This document shows, piece after piece, positions 33,574-42,273 of a DNA stretch of 64,000 bases. Location of the stretch: the NCBI RefSeq assembly GCF_006715145.1, contig NZ_VFMR01000001.1, forward strand, positions 2,728,001-2,792,000, given 5' to 3'. Position 1 is the first letter of the stretch. Every line of letters starts with the position of its first letter. A program made the position numbers and the translations under genes. The stretch is from Microbacterium sp. SLBN-146. GTDB taxonomy: Bacteria; Actinomycetota; Actinomycetes; Actinomycetales; Microbacteriaceae. Below the pieces are notes generated by a model, which saw only the letters and a program-made list of their open reading frames with translations, did not search any database and was not told where the DNA came from.

Positions 33574-35025
33574 ATGGTCAACAGCACCGTCGAGAAGCTC
33601 AGCCCCACGCGGGTCAAGCTCAACATCACGGTCACCCCCGACGAGCTCAAGCCGAGCATCGCGCACGCGTACGAGCACATCGCGCAGGACGTGCAGATCC
33701 CGGGTTTCCGCAAGGGCAAGGTTCCCGCGCCCATCATCGACCAGCGCATCGGTCGGGTTGCAGTGCTCGAGCACGCCGTCAGCGAGGGGCTCGACAGCTT
33801 CTACCGCGAAGCCGTCGAGCAGAATGAGCTCCGCGTCATCGGCCGCCCCAACGCCGAGGTCGTCGAGTGGCCTGCGGAGAAGGACTTCTCCGGTGACCTG
33901 CAGGTGACCGTCGAGGTCGACGTGCGTCCCGAGTTCGATCTCCCGGCACTCGAGGGTCTCACGATCGAGATCGAGCCGGTCGAGATCGACGATGCCGCGA
34001 TCGACGAGGAGCTCGATCGCCTGCGTGGTCGCTTCGGCACGCTCATCACGGTCGACCGGCCCGCGTCGACGGGTGACTTCGTCGAGCTCGACCTCGTCGC
34101 CACGATCGATGGCGCCGAGATCGACCGCGCCGAGGGCGTTTCCTACGAGGTCGGCTCGGGCGAACTGCTCGAGGGCATCGACGAGGCGATCGATTCGCTC
34201 ACGGCCGGCGAGGACACGACGTTCCGCTCCAAGCTGATCGGTGGCGATCACGCCGGCGAAGAGGCCGAGGTCTCCGTCAGCGTCACCGCCGTCAAGGAGC
34301 GCGAGCTTCCCGAGGCCGACGACGATTTCGCCCAGATGGCGAGCGAGTTCGACACGATCGCAGAGCTCCGCGAGAGCCTGTCGGAGCGGGTTGGTCAGCA
34401 GTCGGTCTTCCAGCAGGGCTCGGCCGCGCGTGACAAGCTCATCGAGACACTCATCGAGCAGGTCGAGATCCCCGTCCCGCCGCAGCTCATCGAGGACGAG
34501 GTGCACAACCACCTCGAAGGTGAGGGGCGTCTTGAGGACGACGCGCACCGCGCTGAAGTGGCCGAGGCGAGCGAGCGGCAGTTCAAGACGCAGATGCTGC
34601 TCGACAAGGTCGCCGAGACCTTCCAGGTCCAGGTGTCGCAGGACGAGCTGACGCAGTACCTGATCCAGTCCGCAGCCCAGTACGGCATGGCGCCGCAGGA
34701 GTTCGTCGACGCGCTGCAGCAGGGCAACCAGCTGCCGGCCATGGTCGGCGAGGTTGCACGCAACAAGGCGCTTGCCGTCGCACTCGGCAAGGTCACCGTC
34801 GTCGACACCAACGGCAAGCCGGTCGACCTCACGGGCTTCGTCGCGGTCGAGGATGAGGCCGAGGCCGAGGCCGAGGTCGTCGAAGAGGCGGAGGAGATCG
34901 CGGATGCCGCGGCCGACGCCGACGAGGTCATCGAGGCTGAGGAAGCGCCGAAGAAGGCGCCCGCCAAGAAGGCGCCTGCCAAGAAGAAGGCGCCCGCCAA
35001 GGCGAAGGCCGCAGACAAGGAGTAG
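33574..35025 (+). CDS. tig: Trigger factor chaperone
   Basis: A 483-residue ribosome-associated chaperone and peptidyl-prolyl isomerase. The N-terminal ribosome-binding domain contains the GFRKGKVP signature (near 50). The FKBP-like domain spans about 155-245 ([14 protein letters not shown]). The C-terminal helical arms follow. It ends with an unusual low-complexity tail: an acidic Ala/Glu-rich block of about 40 residues, then a Lys/Ala/Pro block ([17 protein letters not shown]). Such tails occur in other actinobacterial trigger factors. ATG 33574 has a GAGGAGAACG ribosome site. Next to clpP genes, the classic tig-clpP-clpX arrangement. Confidence 0.97.
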   Translation: MVNSTVEKLSPTRVKLNITVTPDELKPSIAHAYEHIAQDVQIPGFRKGKVPAPIIDQRIGRVAVLEHAVSEGLDSFYREAVEQNELRVIGRPNAEVVEWPAEKDFSGDLQVTVEVDVRPEFDLPALEGLTIEIEPVEIDDAAIDEELDRLRGRFGTLITVDRPASTGDFVELDLVATIDGAEIDRAEGVSYEVGSGELLEGIDEAIDSLTAGEDTTFRSKLIGGDHAGEEAEVSVSVTAVKERELPEADDDFAQMASEFDTIAELRESLSERVGQQSVFQQGSAARDKLIETLIEQVEIPVPPQLIEDEVHNHLEGEGRLEDDAHRAEVAEASERQFKTQMLLDKVAETFQVQVSQDELTQYLIQSAAQYGMAPQEFVDALQQGNQLPAMVGEVARNKALAVALGKVTVVDTNGKPVDLTGFVAVEDEAEAEAEVVEEAEEIADAAADADEVIEAEEAPKKAPAKKAPAKKKAPAKAKAADKE

Positions 35026-35043
35026 TCGCAGCGCGACGTTTCC

Positions 35044-35077
35044 GAGGGGGGTGGGTGCCGCGGCATCCGCCCCCCTC
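35044..35077 (+). terminator. Terminator hairpin after tig
   Basis: GAGGGGGG (35044-35051) pairs with CCCCCCTC (35070-35077), enclosing the short palindrome TGCCGCGGCA. It lies 19 bases after the tig stop. Confidence 0.75.
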
Positions 35078-35100
35078 TGTCAGTTTCGGAGGACGAAGAC

Positions 35101-35586
35101 ATGGCCGATTGGGTTGCTCGAGTGGCTGCCGTGTGGGCAGATGAGACAGTGACCGACGATGACATCATCCACCGCATCGATCTGATCACGTCAGAGGGCG
35201 CACCCGACGACGGTCGGGCACTGTTCGAGCGCGCGAGTGCCAGAGACGCAGCGGGCCGCGAGAGCGAGGCCGAGCCGCTGTATCGCTCTGCGCTCGCTGC
35301 GGGGCTCGATGAAGAGCATCGCGCCCAGGCCGTGATCCAACTCGCGAGCACGTTGCGCAACCTCGAGCGTCTCGAGGAGAGCCGTGCGCTCCTCGAGGAC
35401 GAACTGGATCGAACCCCGCCGTCGCTGTTGCGCGACGAGGCTGCCGCGTTCCTCGCGCTGACCCTCTCATCCGCGGGGGAGTCGGCGAGAGCGACCGCCG
35501 TGGCGCTCATGGCGCTCGCCCCGCACTTGTCGCGCTATTCGCGGTCTGTGCGCGCGTACGCGGAGGACCTCGCGGCGACACCTTGA
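35101..35586 (+). CDS. Tetratricopeptide-like repeat protein
   Basis: A 161-residue all-helical protein with TPR-like helices: GRALFERASARDAAGRESEAEPLYRSALAAGL, then AQAVIQLASTLRNLERLEESRALLEDEL and AAAFLALTLSSAGESARATAVALMALAPHL, each with the small/large residue spacing of TPR units. Probably a protein-protein interaction scaffold. The conserved family (often simply tetratricopeptide repeat protein, about 160 aa) is common in Microbacteriaceae between tig and clpP. No partner is known. A GGAGG ribosome site precedes the ATG. Confidence 0.85.
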   Translation: MADWVARVAAVWADETVTDDDIIHRIDLITSEGAPDDGRALFERASARDAAGRESEAEPLYRSALAAGLDEEHRAQAVIQLASTLRNLERLEESRALLEDELDRTPPSLLRDEAAAFLALTLSSAGESARATAVALMALAPHLSRYSRSVRAYAEDLAATP

Positions 35587-35668
35587 TCTGCCCACGGCGA
35601 ACACGGCCGGGTCGGTCTCGGGGCGCCGGTAGATTCGTCAGCGACGACCACGGAATCAGGAGTCTCAC

Positions 35669-36253
35669 ATGGCCGAACCACTTGTCGCGACGAGCGTCTT
35701 CGACAGGCTGCTCAAGGACCGCATCATCTGGCTGGGGTCGGAGGTGCGCGATGAGAACGCGAACGAAATCTGCGCGAAGATCCTCCTTCTCGCCGCCGAG
35801 GACCAGGAGAAGGACATCTTCCTCTACGTCAACTCGCCCGGTGGCTCGATCACGGCGGGGATGGCGATCTACGACACGATGCAGTTCGTGCCCAACGACA
35901 TCGTCACGGTCGGAATCGGCATGGCGGCGTCAATGGGACAGCTGCTGCTGACCGCCGGCACCAAGGGCAAGCGATACATCACGCCCAACGCGCGGGTCCT
36001 GCTGCACCAGCCGCACGGCGGTTTCGGTGGCACATCGAGCGACATCCAGACGCAGGCTCAGCTCATCATCTCGATGAAGAACCGCCTCGCAGAGATCACG
36101 GCGGCGCAGACCGGCAAGTCTGTCGAGCAGATCAACGCCGATGGCGACCGCGACCGTTGGTTCACCGCGCAGGAGGCGTTGGAGTACGGCTTCGTCGATC
36201 ACATCCGCGAATCGGCCGCTGACGTCGTCGGCGGCGGCGGAACCACGGCCTGA
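35669..36253 (+). CDS. clpP1: ATP-dependent Clp protease proteolytic subunit 1
   Basis: A 194-residue serine protease subunit. The catalytic Ser is in [12 protein letters not shown], the His in [11 protein letters not shown] and the Asp in [22 protein letters not shown]. Together with ClpP2 it forms the mixed ClpP1P2 tetradecamer of actinobacteria, which works with ClpX or ClpC. It precedes clpP2 by 33 bases and is likely co-transcribed. ATG 35669 has AGGAG seven bases upstream; a TAGATT hexamer near 35630 may be its -10. Confidence 0.96.
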   Translation: MAEPLVATSVFDRLLKDRIIWLGSEVRDENANEICAKILLLAAEDQEKDIFLYVNSPGGSITAGMAIYDTMQFVPNDIVTVGIGMAASMGQLLLTAGTKGKRYITPNARVLLHQPHGGFGGTSSDIQTQAQLIISMKNRLAEITAAQTGKSVEQINADGDRDRWFTAQEALEYGFVDHIRESAADVVGGGGTTA

Positions 36254-36286
36254 CGGTTAGCTGCGGCGAAAGAGAGAGAACCAGGA

Positions 36287-36958
36287 ATGCACACCCCCAC
36301 CTTCGGCGGCACCGCCCCACAGGGCCTGCAGATGCCCGGCAGCCGTTACGTCCTCCCGCAGTTCGAGGAGCGCACGGCGTACGGCTACAAGCGTCAGGAC
36401 CCGTACAACAAGTTGTTCGAGGATCGCGTCATCTTCCTCGGCGTCCAGGTCGACGACGCCTCGGCGGATGATGTCATGGCCCAGCTGCTCGTGCTCGAGT
36501 CGCAGGACCCCGACCGCGACATCATCATGTACATCAACTCGCCCGGCGGCTCGTTCACCGCAATGACGGCGATCTACGACACCATGCAGTACGTCTCGCC
36601 TCAGATCCAGACGGTCGTGCTGGGTCAAGCGGCCTCCGCAGCAGCAGTTCTGCTCGCCGCGGGAGCACCCGGTAAGCGTCTCGCGCTGCCGAACGCCCGC
36701 ATCCTCATCCACCAGCCCGCCATGGGCGAGGCGGGACACGGGCAGGCGTCGGACATCGAGATTCAGGCGCAGGAGATCCTCCGCATGCGCACGTGGCTCG
36801 AGTCCACTCTCGCTATGCACTCGAACAAGTCGATGGAGGAAGTCAACAAGGACATCGACCGCGACAAGATCCTCTCGGCAGAGGAGGCCGTCACCTATGG
36901 CCTCGTCGATCAGGTTCTGACGACACGCAAGCGCACGCCCGCAGCTCTCACCAAGTAG
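36287..36958 (+). CDS. clpP2: ATP-dependent Clp protease proteolytic subunit 2
   Basis: A 223-residue subunit with catalytic Ser in LGQAASAAAVLL, His in LIHQPAMGEAG and Asp in DIDRDKILSAEEAVTYGLVDQVL. The N-terminus (MHTPTFGGTAPQGLQMPGSRYVLP) extends about 25 residues past the ClpP core; in actinobacteria the ClpP2 propeptide is cleaved by the partner subunit. It is the second gene of the clpP operon and ends in a terminator hairpin at 36973-37005. Confidence 0.96.
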   Translation: MHTPTFGGTAPQGLQMPGSRYVLPQFEERTAYGYKRQDPYNKLFEDRVIFLGVQVDDASADDVMAQLLVLESQDPDRDIIMYINSPGGSFTAMTAIYDTMQYVSPQIQTVVLGQAASAAAVLLAAGAPGKRLALPNARILIHQPAMGEAGHGQASDIEIQAQEILRMRTWLESTLAMHSNKSMEEVNKDIDRDKILSAEEAVTYGLVDQVLTTRKRTPAALTK

Positions 36959-36972
36959 CTCGCTGCAGAGGA

Positions 36973-37005
36973 ACGCCCCGCCCCCAGTTCTGGGTGGCGG
37001 GGCGT
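36973..37005 (+). terminator. Terminator hairpin after clpP2
   Basis: Stem ACGCCCCGCC (36973-36982) with GGCGGGGCGT (36996-37005), continued inside by CCCAG/CTGGG and a two-base loop, with one unpaired T. About 15 base pairs in total. Confidence 0.85.
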
Positions 37006-37085
37006 ATGCACGGCACTTCTCCGCCCTGGGCAGAACGTCCCCGACGTCGCCCGTCGCAATCCCACCTCATGTCTGTGAGAGCGGT

Positions 37086-37135
37086 TAGGCTCTGAGAAGT
37101 GCCCGACTGGGGGCAGTGGGTCTAGGAGGAGCCTG
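37086..37135 (+). promoter_or_regulatory. clpX promoter and leaderless mini-ORF
   Basis: TAGGCT (37086-37091) is followed by seven bases and a GTG (37099), the same spacing as leaderless genes here. The GTG opens an eight-codon frame, MPDWGQWV, ending in TAG (37123-37125). The stop overlaps the clpX ribosome site region TAGGAGGA; the clpX ATG is at 37136. Confidence 0.45.
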
Positions 37136-38404
37136 ATGGCACGCATCGGTGAGAGCGCCGACCTGTTCAAGTGCTCTTTCTGCGGAAAGAGCCAGAAGCA
37201 GGTCCAGCAGCTGATAGCGGGTCCCGGGGTGTACATCTGCGACGAGTGCGTCGAGTTGTGCAACGAGATCATCGAAGAGCGCATGGCCGAATCGTCATCA
37301 GGCGTCGTGTCCGACTTCGATCTCCCGAAGCCGCGCGAGATCTTCTCCTTCCTCGAGGAATACGTCGTCGGTCAGGATGCCGCGAAGCGCGCCCTCTCCG
37401 TCGCGGTCTACAACCACTACAAGCGCGTCCGCGCGCACGGCACACTCCAAGCCGCCGAACAGCGCGCCGATGAGATCGAGATCGCGAAGAGCAACATCCT
37501 CCTTCTGGGTCCGACCGGCTGCGGCAAGACGTACCTGGCGCAGACGCTCGCGAAGCGGCTCAACGTCCCGTTCGCCGTGGCGGATGCTACGGCTCTCACC
37601 GAGGCCGGTTACGTCGGTGAAGACGTTGAGAACATCCTCTTGAAGCTTCTGCAGGCAGCAGACTTCGATACGAAGAGGGCAGAGACGGGCATCATCTACA
37701 TCGACGAGGTCGACAAGATCGCTCGCAAGGCCGAGAATCCTTCGATCACACGCGACGTTTCGGGGGAGGGCGTCCAGCAGGCGCTTCTCAAGATCCTCGA
37801 AGGCACAGTCGCCTCCGTTCCTCCGCAGGGTGGGCGCAAGCATCCTCATCAGGAGTTCATCCAGATCGACACGACGAACGTCCTGTTCATCGTCGCGGGT
37901 GCTTTCGCGGGGCTCGAAGACATCATCTCGTCGCGCGTCGGCAAGCACGGCATCGGGTTCGGAGCCCCCCTCCACGAGAAGGGCGACGACCTCACGCTCT
38001 TCTCCGAAGTGCTGCCGGAAGACCTGCACAAGTTCGGTCTCATTCCCGAGTTCATCGGTCGGCTCCCCGTCGTGGCATCCGTGTCGCCCCTGGACCGCGA
38101 AGCACTCATGGAGATCCTCACCGAGCCGAAGAATGCGCTGGTCAAGCAGTACCAGCGGATGTTCGAACTCGATGACGTGCGGCTCGAGTTCGATACCGAA
38201 GCGCTCGAGGCCATTTCCGACCTCGCTGTGGACCGAAAGACCGGCGCCCGCGGGCTCCGGGCGATCCTCGAAGACGTCCTCGGTCCGATCATGTTCGACA
38301 TCCCCTCGAGCGATGACGTCGAGAAGGTCATCGTGACCCGCGCTGCTGTCGAGGAGCGCGCAGCACCGACGTTCGTGCTCCGAGAGAAGCGCAAGAGCGC
38401 CTGA
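37136..38404 (+). CDS. clpX: ATP-dependent Clp protease ATP-binding subunit ClpX
   Basis: A 422-residue AAA+ unfoldase that delivers substrates to ClpP1P2. The zinc-binding domain has Cys13, Cys16, Cys35 and Cys38 (FKCSFCG...YICDEC). Walker A is GPTGCGKT near 125, the pore loop GYVGED follows at about 155, and Walker B is [10 protein letters not shown]. The conserved GFGAPL region near 280 (the IGF-type ClpP-binding loop) and the sensor-2 RGLRAILED arginine motif are present. ATG 37136 has GGAGGA as a ribosome site. It is separated from clpP2 by a terminator and has its own promoter. Confidence 0.97.
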   Translation: MARIGESADLFKCSFCGKSQKQVQQLIAGPGVYICDECVELCNEIIEERMAESSSGVVSDFDLPKPREIFSFLEEYVVGQDAAKRALSVAVYNHYKRVRAHGTLQAAEQRADEIEIAKSNILLLGPTGCGKTYLAQTLAKRLNVPFAVADATALTEAGYVGEDVENILLKLLQAADFDTKRAETGIIYIDEVDKIARKAENPSITRDVSGEGVQQALLKILEGTVASVPPQGGRKHPHQEFIQIDTTNVLFIVAGAFAGLEDIISSRVGKHGIGFGAPLHEKGDDLTLFSEVLPEDLHKFGLIPEFIGRLPVVASVSPLDREALMEILTEPKNALVKQYQRMFELDDVRLEFDTEALEAISDLAVDRKTGARGLRAILEDVLGPIMFDIPSSDDVEKVIVTRAAVEERAAPTFVLREKRKSA

Positions 38405-39035
38405 CGCTCTGCAGCGTACCGGGGCGGCATCCGCCTCAGTGGGGCGAGGCTTCCGCGCCCCAGTGCTGATGAATACGCCCCACGAGCTCGTGCTCGCAAG
38501 CGGTTCTCTTCGACGGGTGGCCGCACCGTCGCGTTCCCGCGGAGCGGGTTCCGTCGACTCGGGACCGGCTCCGTGATCCGGGGCGGTTCGGCGACTTGGG
38601 CTGCGGTTCGTCGGCGCGGTGCGTGATTCGTCGCGGTCCCGGCGGCGCGGTGCGCGTTCTCTGGGGCGCAGTTGGTCGACACGGGGCGCGGTTCGTCGAC
38701 ACGGGGTGCGGAAGTCGCGCCCCGGACCACACGAGTCCGCCCCACGACGTGTGGCGGACTCGCGGGCGCCGAGGCGCGCAGCGGTTCGCGCTCTGTGTTC
38801 GTCGCGGCGCTGCTCGTTCGTCCGCTCGGCGTCTTCGGACCTTCGGACCTTCGGGCCTTCGGGGCGGGATCCATCCGCTAGGGGCGAAGTTTTCGCGCCC
38901 CTGAACGCAGGACCGCGCCCTGAGCGCAGGATCGCGCACTGGAGGCCGGGGCGGGTTCTATCGGTTTGGGGCGGGGCTTCCGCGCCCCGAACCGACGAAC
39001 GACGCCCCACAGGGGCTGGCTCGGGAACCTGCGAC
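38405..39035. repeat. 630-bp repeat-rich gene-free gap
   Basis: No supportable gene. It contains three related 21-bp hairpins of the form GGGGCG...CGCGCCCC at 38441-38461, 38881-38901 and 38968-38988; the last is flanked by TCGGTT/AACCGA and so forms a longer stem. There is a 20-bp tandem repeat (38663-38682, 38683-38702, third diverged copy 38703-38723), an 8-bp tandem repeat of TTCGGACC near 38835-38862, and an inverted repeat GAGTCCGCC/GGCGGACTC (38733-38741, 38753-38761). The first hairpin could act as the clpX terminator. Confidence 0.85.
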
Positions 39036-41087
39036 TCAGTCGGAGAGGCCGCGCCGCTCGAGCAACGGCTCGATGGTCGCGTCACGCCCGCGGAAGTCGC
39101 GGTAGGCCTCGAGCGGATCCTTCGAACCACCCACGCCCAACAGTCGCTCGCGGAAGCGGTCGCCATTGGACCGGGTGAGGCCGTCATTCTCGCGGAACCA
39201 TTCGACAGTGTCGGCGTCGAGCACTTCGCTCCAGATGTAGGAGTAGTAGCCCGCACTGTAGCCACCCGAGAAGATGTGTGCGAAGTAGGTGGATGAGTAC
39301 CGCGGTGGGACGACGTCGATATCGAGGCCGATATCGGCGAGGGCAGCCTGCTCGAATGCGACGACGTCCGTCGCCGCCGCCGCCTGCTCGGGTGAGAGCG
39401 AGTGCCACGCCTGATCGATCCAGGATGCCGCGAGGTACTCGCTCGTCGCGAAGCCCTGGTTGAACGTCTCCGACGCCGTGAGCTTCTCGATGACGTCCGC
39501 GGGGAGCGGTTCGCCCGTGTCGACGTGCACGGCGTAGGAGGCGAGAACCTCAGGCCAGTAGATCCACATTTCGTTGACCTGGCTGGGAAACTCGACGAAG
39601 TCGCGGAAGACGTTCGTCCCTGCGAAGTGCGGGTACGTCACTGTCGCGAAGAGTCCGTGCAGGGCGTGACCGAACTCGTGGAAGAGCGTCGTCACCTCGT
39701 CGAGAGTCAGAAGCGTCGGCCGCCCGGGGGCGGGCTTGGACACATTCAGATTGTTCACGACGACAGGCGATGTCCCGCGCAGACGCGATTGAAGAACGAT
39801 CGAGTTCATCCAGGCACCGCCGCGCTTCGTGTCGCGGGTGTAGAGGTCGAGAACGAAAAGCCCGAGAGCCGACCCGTCCTCGTTGTGCACCTCGAAGACA
39901 CGGGCATCCGGATGGTACGCCGCGAGATCCCGACGTTCCGTGAAGGTGATTCCGTAGAGCATCGTCGCCGCATGGAACACCCCCTGCTGAAGCACTCGCT
40001 CGGCCTCGAACCACGGGCGGAGTGCCGACGTGTCGAGGTCGTACTCCGCGCGCCGGACCTTCTCGGTGTAGAACGCCCAATCGTGGGCTTCGAGGGCGAA
40101 CGTCTCGCCGTCGGCATCGATGATTGCCTGCAGCGCCTCGCGCTCCCGGCCGGCATTCCGTGCAGCGGGCACGGCCAAGCGGCGGAGCAGCGAGTGGACG
40201 GCGTCGGGAGATCCCGCGGTCTCGTCCGACGTAACGTAGTGGGCGTGGGAGTCGTAGCCGAGCAGCTGTGCGCGCTCGGCACGGAGTGTCGCGATCTCGC
40301 GAAGCACCGCTCCGTTGTCGTTCTCGTTCTGCCGCCGCCCGCGCGAACGTGAGGCCTCGAGGATCCTCCGACGCGACTCGCGGTCGGTCAGCGAGCTGAG
40401 GTACGGATGTCCCGTGAAGAGAGTCAGCGTCACGACGAACGAGCCATCGAGACCGCGGTCGGTCGCGGCCTGCGCCGCCGCGGAGATCTCACCTTCGGTC
40501 AGTCCGTCGAGCTCCACGGCATCGTCGAAGACAACCGCCAACTCGTTGGTATCGGCGAGCAGGTTCTTCTCGAAGGTGGTGGTGAGCGTGGAAAGTCGCT
40601 GATTGATCTGGGTCAGACGCACTTTGGCTGCGTCGTCGAGCCCCGCTCCGGCGTGCGCCATCTCACGGAAGTGACGCTGCACGAGGTAGCGCTGCTCCGC
40701 GTCGAGGGGGAGTTCGTCGAGGCGGTCGTGGAGGGTCTTCACGCGCCAGAACAGCTGGGCATCGAGTTGGATCGCGTCGTGGTGCGCGGCCATCAGGGGA
40801 GCGAGCGCTTCCTCGACCTCCTGAATCTGCTCGGTCGCGTCTGCGGACGAGACGGTGTAAAAGGTGCGCGCGATCGTGCCGAGCAGTTCACCACTGGATT
40901 CCAGGGGAGTCATCGTGTTCTCGAATGTGGGCATCGAGCGCACGCGCGTGATCGCATCGATCTCGCGGCGGTGTTGCGCGAACGCTTCCTCGAATGCAGG
41001 GAGGTAGTGGCCGGGCTCGATCGCCCCGTAGTCGGGGAGACCGTAAGGAAGCGGGGACGCGGTCAAGAGGGGATTTTCGCTCGCCAT
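39036..41087 (-). CDS. M3-family peptidase (peptidyl-dipeptidase Dcp-like)
   Basis: A 683-residue cytosolic zinc metallopeptidase. The motif HEFGHALHG (about 469-477) gives the two zinc His and the catalytic Glu. Family-specific sequence includes YTRDTKRGGAWMN, PVVVNNLNVSKP and the C-terminal AGYYSYIWSEVLDAD. The length agrees with Dcp/oligopeptidase A. It trims peptides released by proteases such as ClpP. TAGGCT six bases before the ATG (minus strand) predicts a leaderless mRNA. It is divergent from an ArsR-type regulator, with a strongly repetitive operator region between them. Confidence 0.94.
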   Translation of the reverse strand: MASENPLLTASPLPYGLPDYGAIEPGHYLPAFEEAFAQHRREIDAITRVRSMPTFENTMTPLESSGELLGTIARTFYTVSSADATEQIQEVEEALAPLMAAHHDAIQLDAQLFWRVKTLHDRLDELPLDAEQRYLVQRHFREMAHAGAGLDDAAKVRLTQINQRLSTLTTTFEKNLLADTNELAVVFDDAVELDGLTEGEISAAAQAATDRGLDGSFVVTLTLFTGHPYLSSLTDRESRRRILEASRSRGRRQNENDNGAVLREIATLRAERAQLLGYDSHAHYVTSDETAGSPDAVHSLLRRLAVPAARNAGREREALQAIIDADGETFALEAHDWAFYTEKVRRAEYDLDTSALRPWFEAERVLQQGVFHAATMLYGITFTERRDLAAYHPDARVFEVHNEDGSALGLFVLDLYTRDTKRGGAWMNSIVLQSRLRGTSPVVVNNLNVSKPAPGRPTLLTLDEVTTLFHEFGHALHGLFATVTYPHFAGTNVFRDFVEFPSQVNEMWIYWPEVLASYAVHVDTGEPLPADVIEKLTASETFNQGFATSEYLAASWIDQAWHSLSPEQAAAATDVVAFEQAALADIGLDIDVVPPRYSSTYFAHIFSGGYSAGYYSYIWSEVLDADTVEWFRENDGLTRSNGDRFRERLLGVGGSKDPLEAYRDFRGRDATIEPLLERRGLSD

Positions 41088-41093
41088 GCACCC

Positions 41094-41099
41094 AGCCTA
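41094..41099 (-). promoter_or_regulatory. Leaderless -10 of the M3 peptidase gene
   Basis: TAGGCT on the minus strand, six bases (GGGTGC) before the ATG at 41087. Confidence 0.55.
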
Positions 41100-41127
41100 A
41101 CCGCGTCGATCGCCATGCAGAGAGACA

Positions 41128-41177
41128 TTTGCAAAGTATTGCTTGCAAAGGGCGCTTTGCACTGCTAGCGTCGTCGC
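41128..41177 (+). promoter_or_regulatory. ArsR-type operator and leaderless promoter
   Basis: TTTGCAAAG (41128-41136) is followed by a perfect inverted repeat, TGCAAAG and CTTTGCA, with GGCG between (41144-41161). A -35-like TTGCAA (41143-41148), 17 bases and the -10 TAGCGT (41166-41171) follow, then six bases to the ATG at 41178. The repeats overlap the -35, so a bound repressor would block the promoter. Confidence 0.65.
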
Positions 41178-41801
41178 ATGGCCGAGGACAGGACGCCCGC
41201 GAACGCACTCGAAGCGCATCGTCGCGACGACCGCGTCCTCGACACCGGCGCCTTGCGGGCTCTCGCCCACCCGCTGCGGGTGCGCATGTACGACATCCTG
41301 AGTCAGTACGGACCCCAGACCGCGAGCTCACTCGCGGAGCGGCTGGGGGAGTCGAGCGGCTCGACGAGCTATCACCTCCGTGCTCTCGCGAAGCACGACC
41401 TCATTCGCGAGGTCGCTGACCGCGGCACGGCTCGCGAACGCTGGTGGGAGAGGCCAGAAGGAGGCATCTCATTCGCGAGTCCCGAGGCGATGGACACACC
41501 GGCCGGACGCTCCGCGAAGCAGCTCGTGATGGTCGAGTTCCTCCGCAACCGCAACGAGCAGCTTCTCGACTACGCCACGCGCGGCATCGAGCAGGAGGAC
41601 GAGGTTTGGCGCGACGGGTCGATCATCTCGTCAGCGACGACACGGCTCACCGCTGAGCAGGCGCAAGAGCTTTCCGCCAAGATCATGGCACTCATCGACG
41701 AGGCGGTCGAGAACCATCGCCACCAATCGGGCGAGGGAGTGCGACCGGTCACGATCCGCGCAGATCTGTTCCCACTCCCGCCGATCGGAGACCCGTCATG
41801 A
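41178..41801 (+). CDS. ArsR/HTH-type transcriptional regulator
   Basis: A 207-residue regulator. An N-terminal winged helix-turn-helix (about 25-90) has LRALAHPLRVRMYDIL and SSLAERLGESSGSTSYHLRALAKHDLI, the ArsR-family layout. The remaining ~115 residues form an uncharacterised domain with RNEQLLDYATRGIEQEDEVW and a final helix; no metal-site cysteines are visible. The target is not stated by the sequence; the TGCAAAG repeats in its own promoter suggest autorepression and perhaps control of the divergent M3 peptidase. It overlaps the next small gene by ATGA. Confidence 0.9.
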   Translation: MAEDRTPANALEAHRRDDRVLDTGALRALAHPLRVRMYDILSQYGPQTASSLAERLGESSGSTSYHLRALAKHDLIREVADRGTARERWWERPEGGISFASPEAMDTPAGRSAKQLVMVEFLRNRNEQLLDYATRGIEQEDEVWRDGSIISSATTRLTAEQAQELSAKIMALIDEAVENHRHQSGEGVRPVTIRADLFPLPPIGDPS

Positions 41802-42007
41802 CCGCTGTGCACGCAACAGGTGTCGCCGCTCGGGCGACGCGTCTCGAGCGTCTGATCCTCGGGCTCGCAGCGAGCATCGAGCGCGCCGTGACCGCGCATG
41901 TCGAGCGACGCTCAGGACGGGTCGCCCGTGTCGCGCTCTACGACGAGATGCTCGATGTGCAGACCGATGCCCGCGCTCTCGGCAGCATCGGAATGCTCCC
42001 TCGCTGA
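41798..42007 (+). CDS. Small hypothetical protein coupled to the ArsR regulator
   Basis: 69 residues, basic, helical: TRLERLILGLAASIERAVTAHVERRSG, with a short tail containing DVQTDARALGSIGMLPR. No recognised domain. The ATG overlaps the ArsR stop as ATGA, so it is probably translated with it. It may be a partner of the regulator; this is an inference from overlap only. Confidence 0.6.
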   Translation: MTAVHATGVAARATRLERLILGLAASIERAVTAHVERRSGRVARVALYDEMLDVQTDARALGSIGMLPR

Positions 42008-42021
42008 ACCAGGCCCGCGGA

Positions 42022-42273
42022 TCAGGCGAAGGCGTCGCCGCCGTCGTAGGTGACCTCGGCGACGCCGTCGGCGTTCAGGCTCACAACGACGCCTGTATCG
42101 AGTTCCGCGATCGGCCGGCCCTCGAGCCACGTGAGCGTCCACCGTGGACGTGGCTGCCCGAGTTCGTCGAGCGGAATCGCCTCATCGACGGCGCGGATGC
42201 CCACGGCAAGCGCCTCCGGCACTGCCGCAGGCAGCTGCGCTCCGGATGTCCATCTTGTTCCGAGTTGCATCAT
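42022..42273 (-). CDS. Small hypothetical protein after valS
   Basis: An 83-residue soluble protein, MMQLGTRWTSGAQLPAAVPEALAVGIRAVDEAI and then a two-strand section (RWTLTWLEGRPIAELDTGVVVSLNADGVAEVTY). It shares ATGA with the valS stop, so it is co-translated with valS. No family recognised. Conserved small proteins of this type occur next to valS in related genera, as far as I know; function unknown. Confidence 0.6.
   Translation of the reverse strand: MMQLGTRWTSGAQLPAAVPEALAVGIRAVDEAIPLDELGQPRPRWTLTWLEGRPIAELDTGVVVSLNADGVAEVTYDGGDAFA

Noticed and set aside
38405..39035. Several 70-225 codon frames in the repeat-rich gap
   Set aside because: All are repeat-derived Arg/Gly/Pro-rich frames without start signals; treated as non-coding.
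37298..39265. A 655-residue minus-strand frame over clpX and the repeat gap
   Set aside because: Antisense shadow of clpX continued through GC-rich repeats; low-complexity, no domain and no ribosome site.
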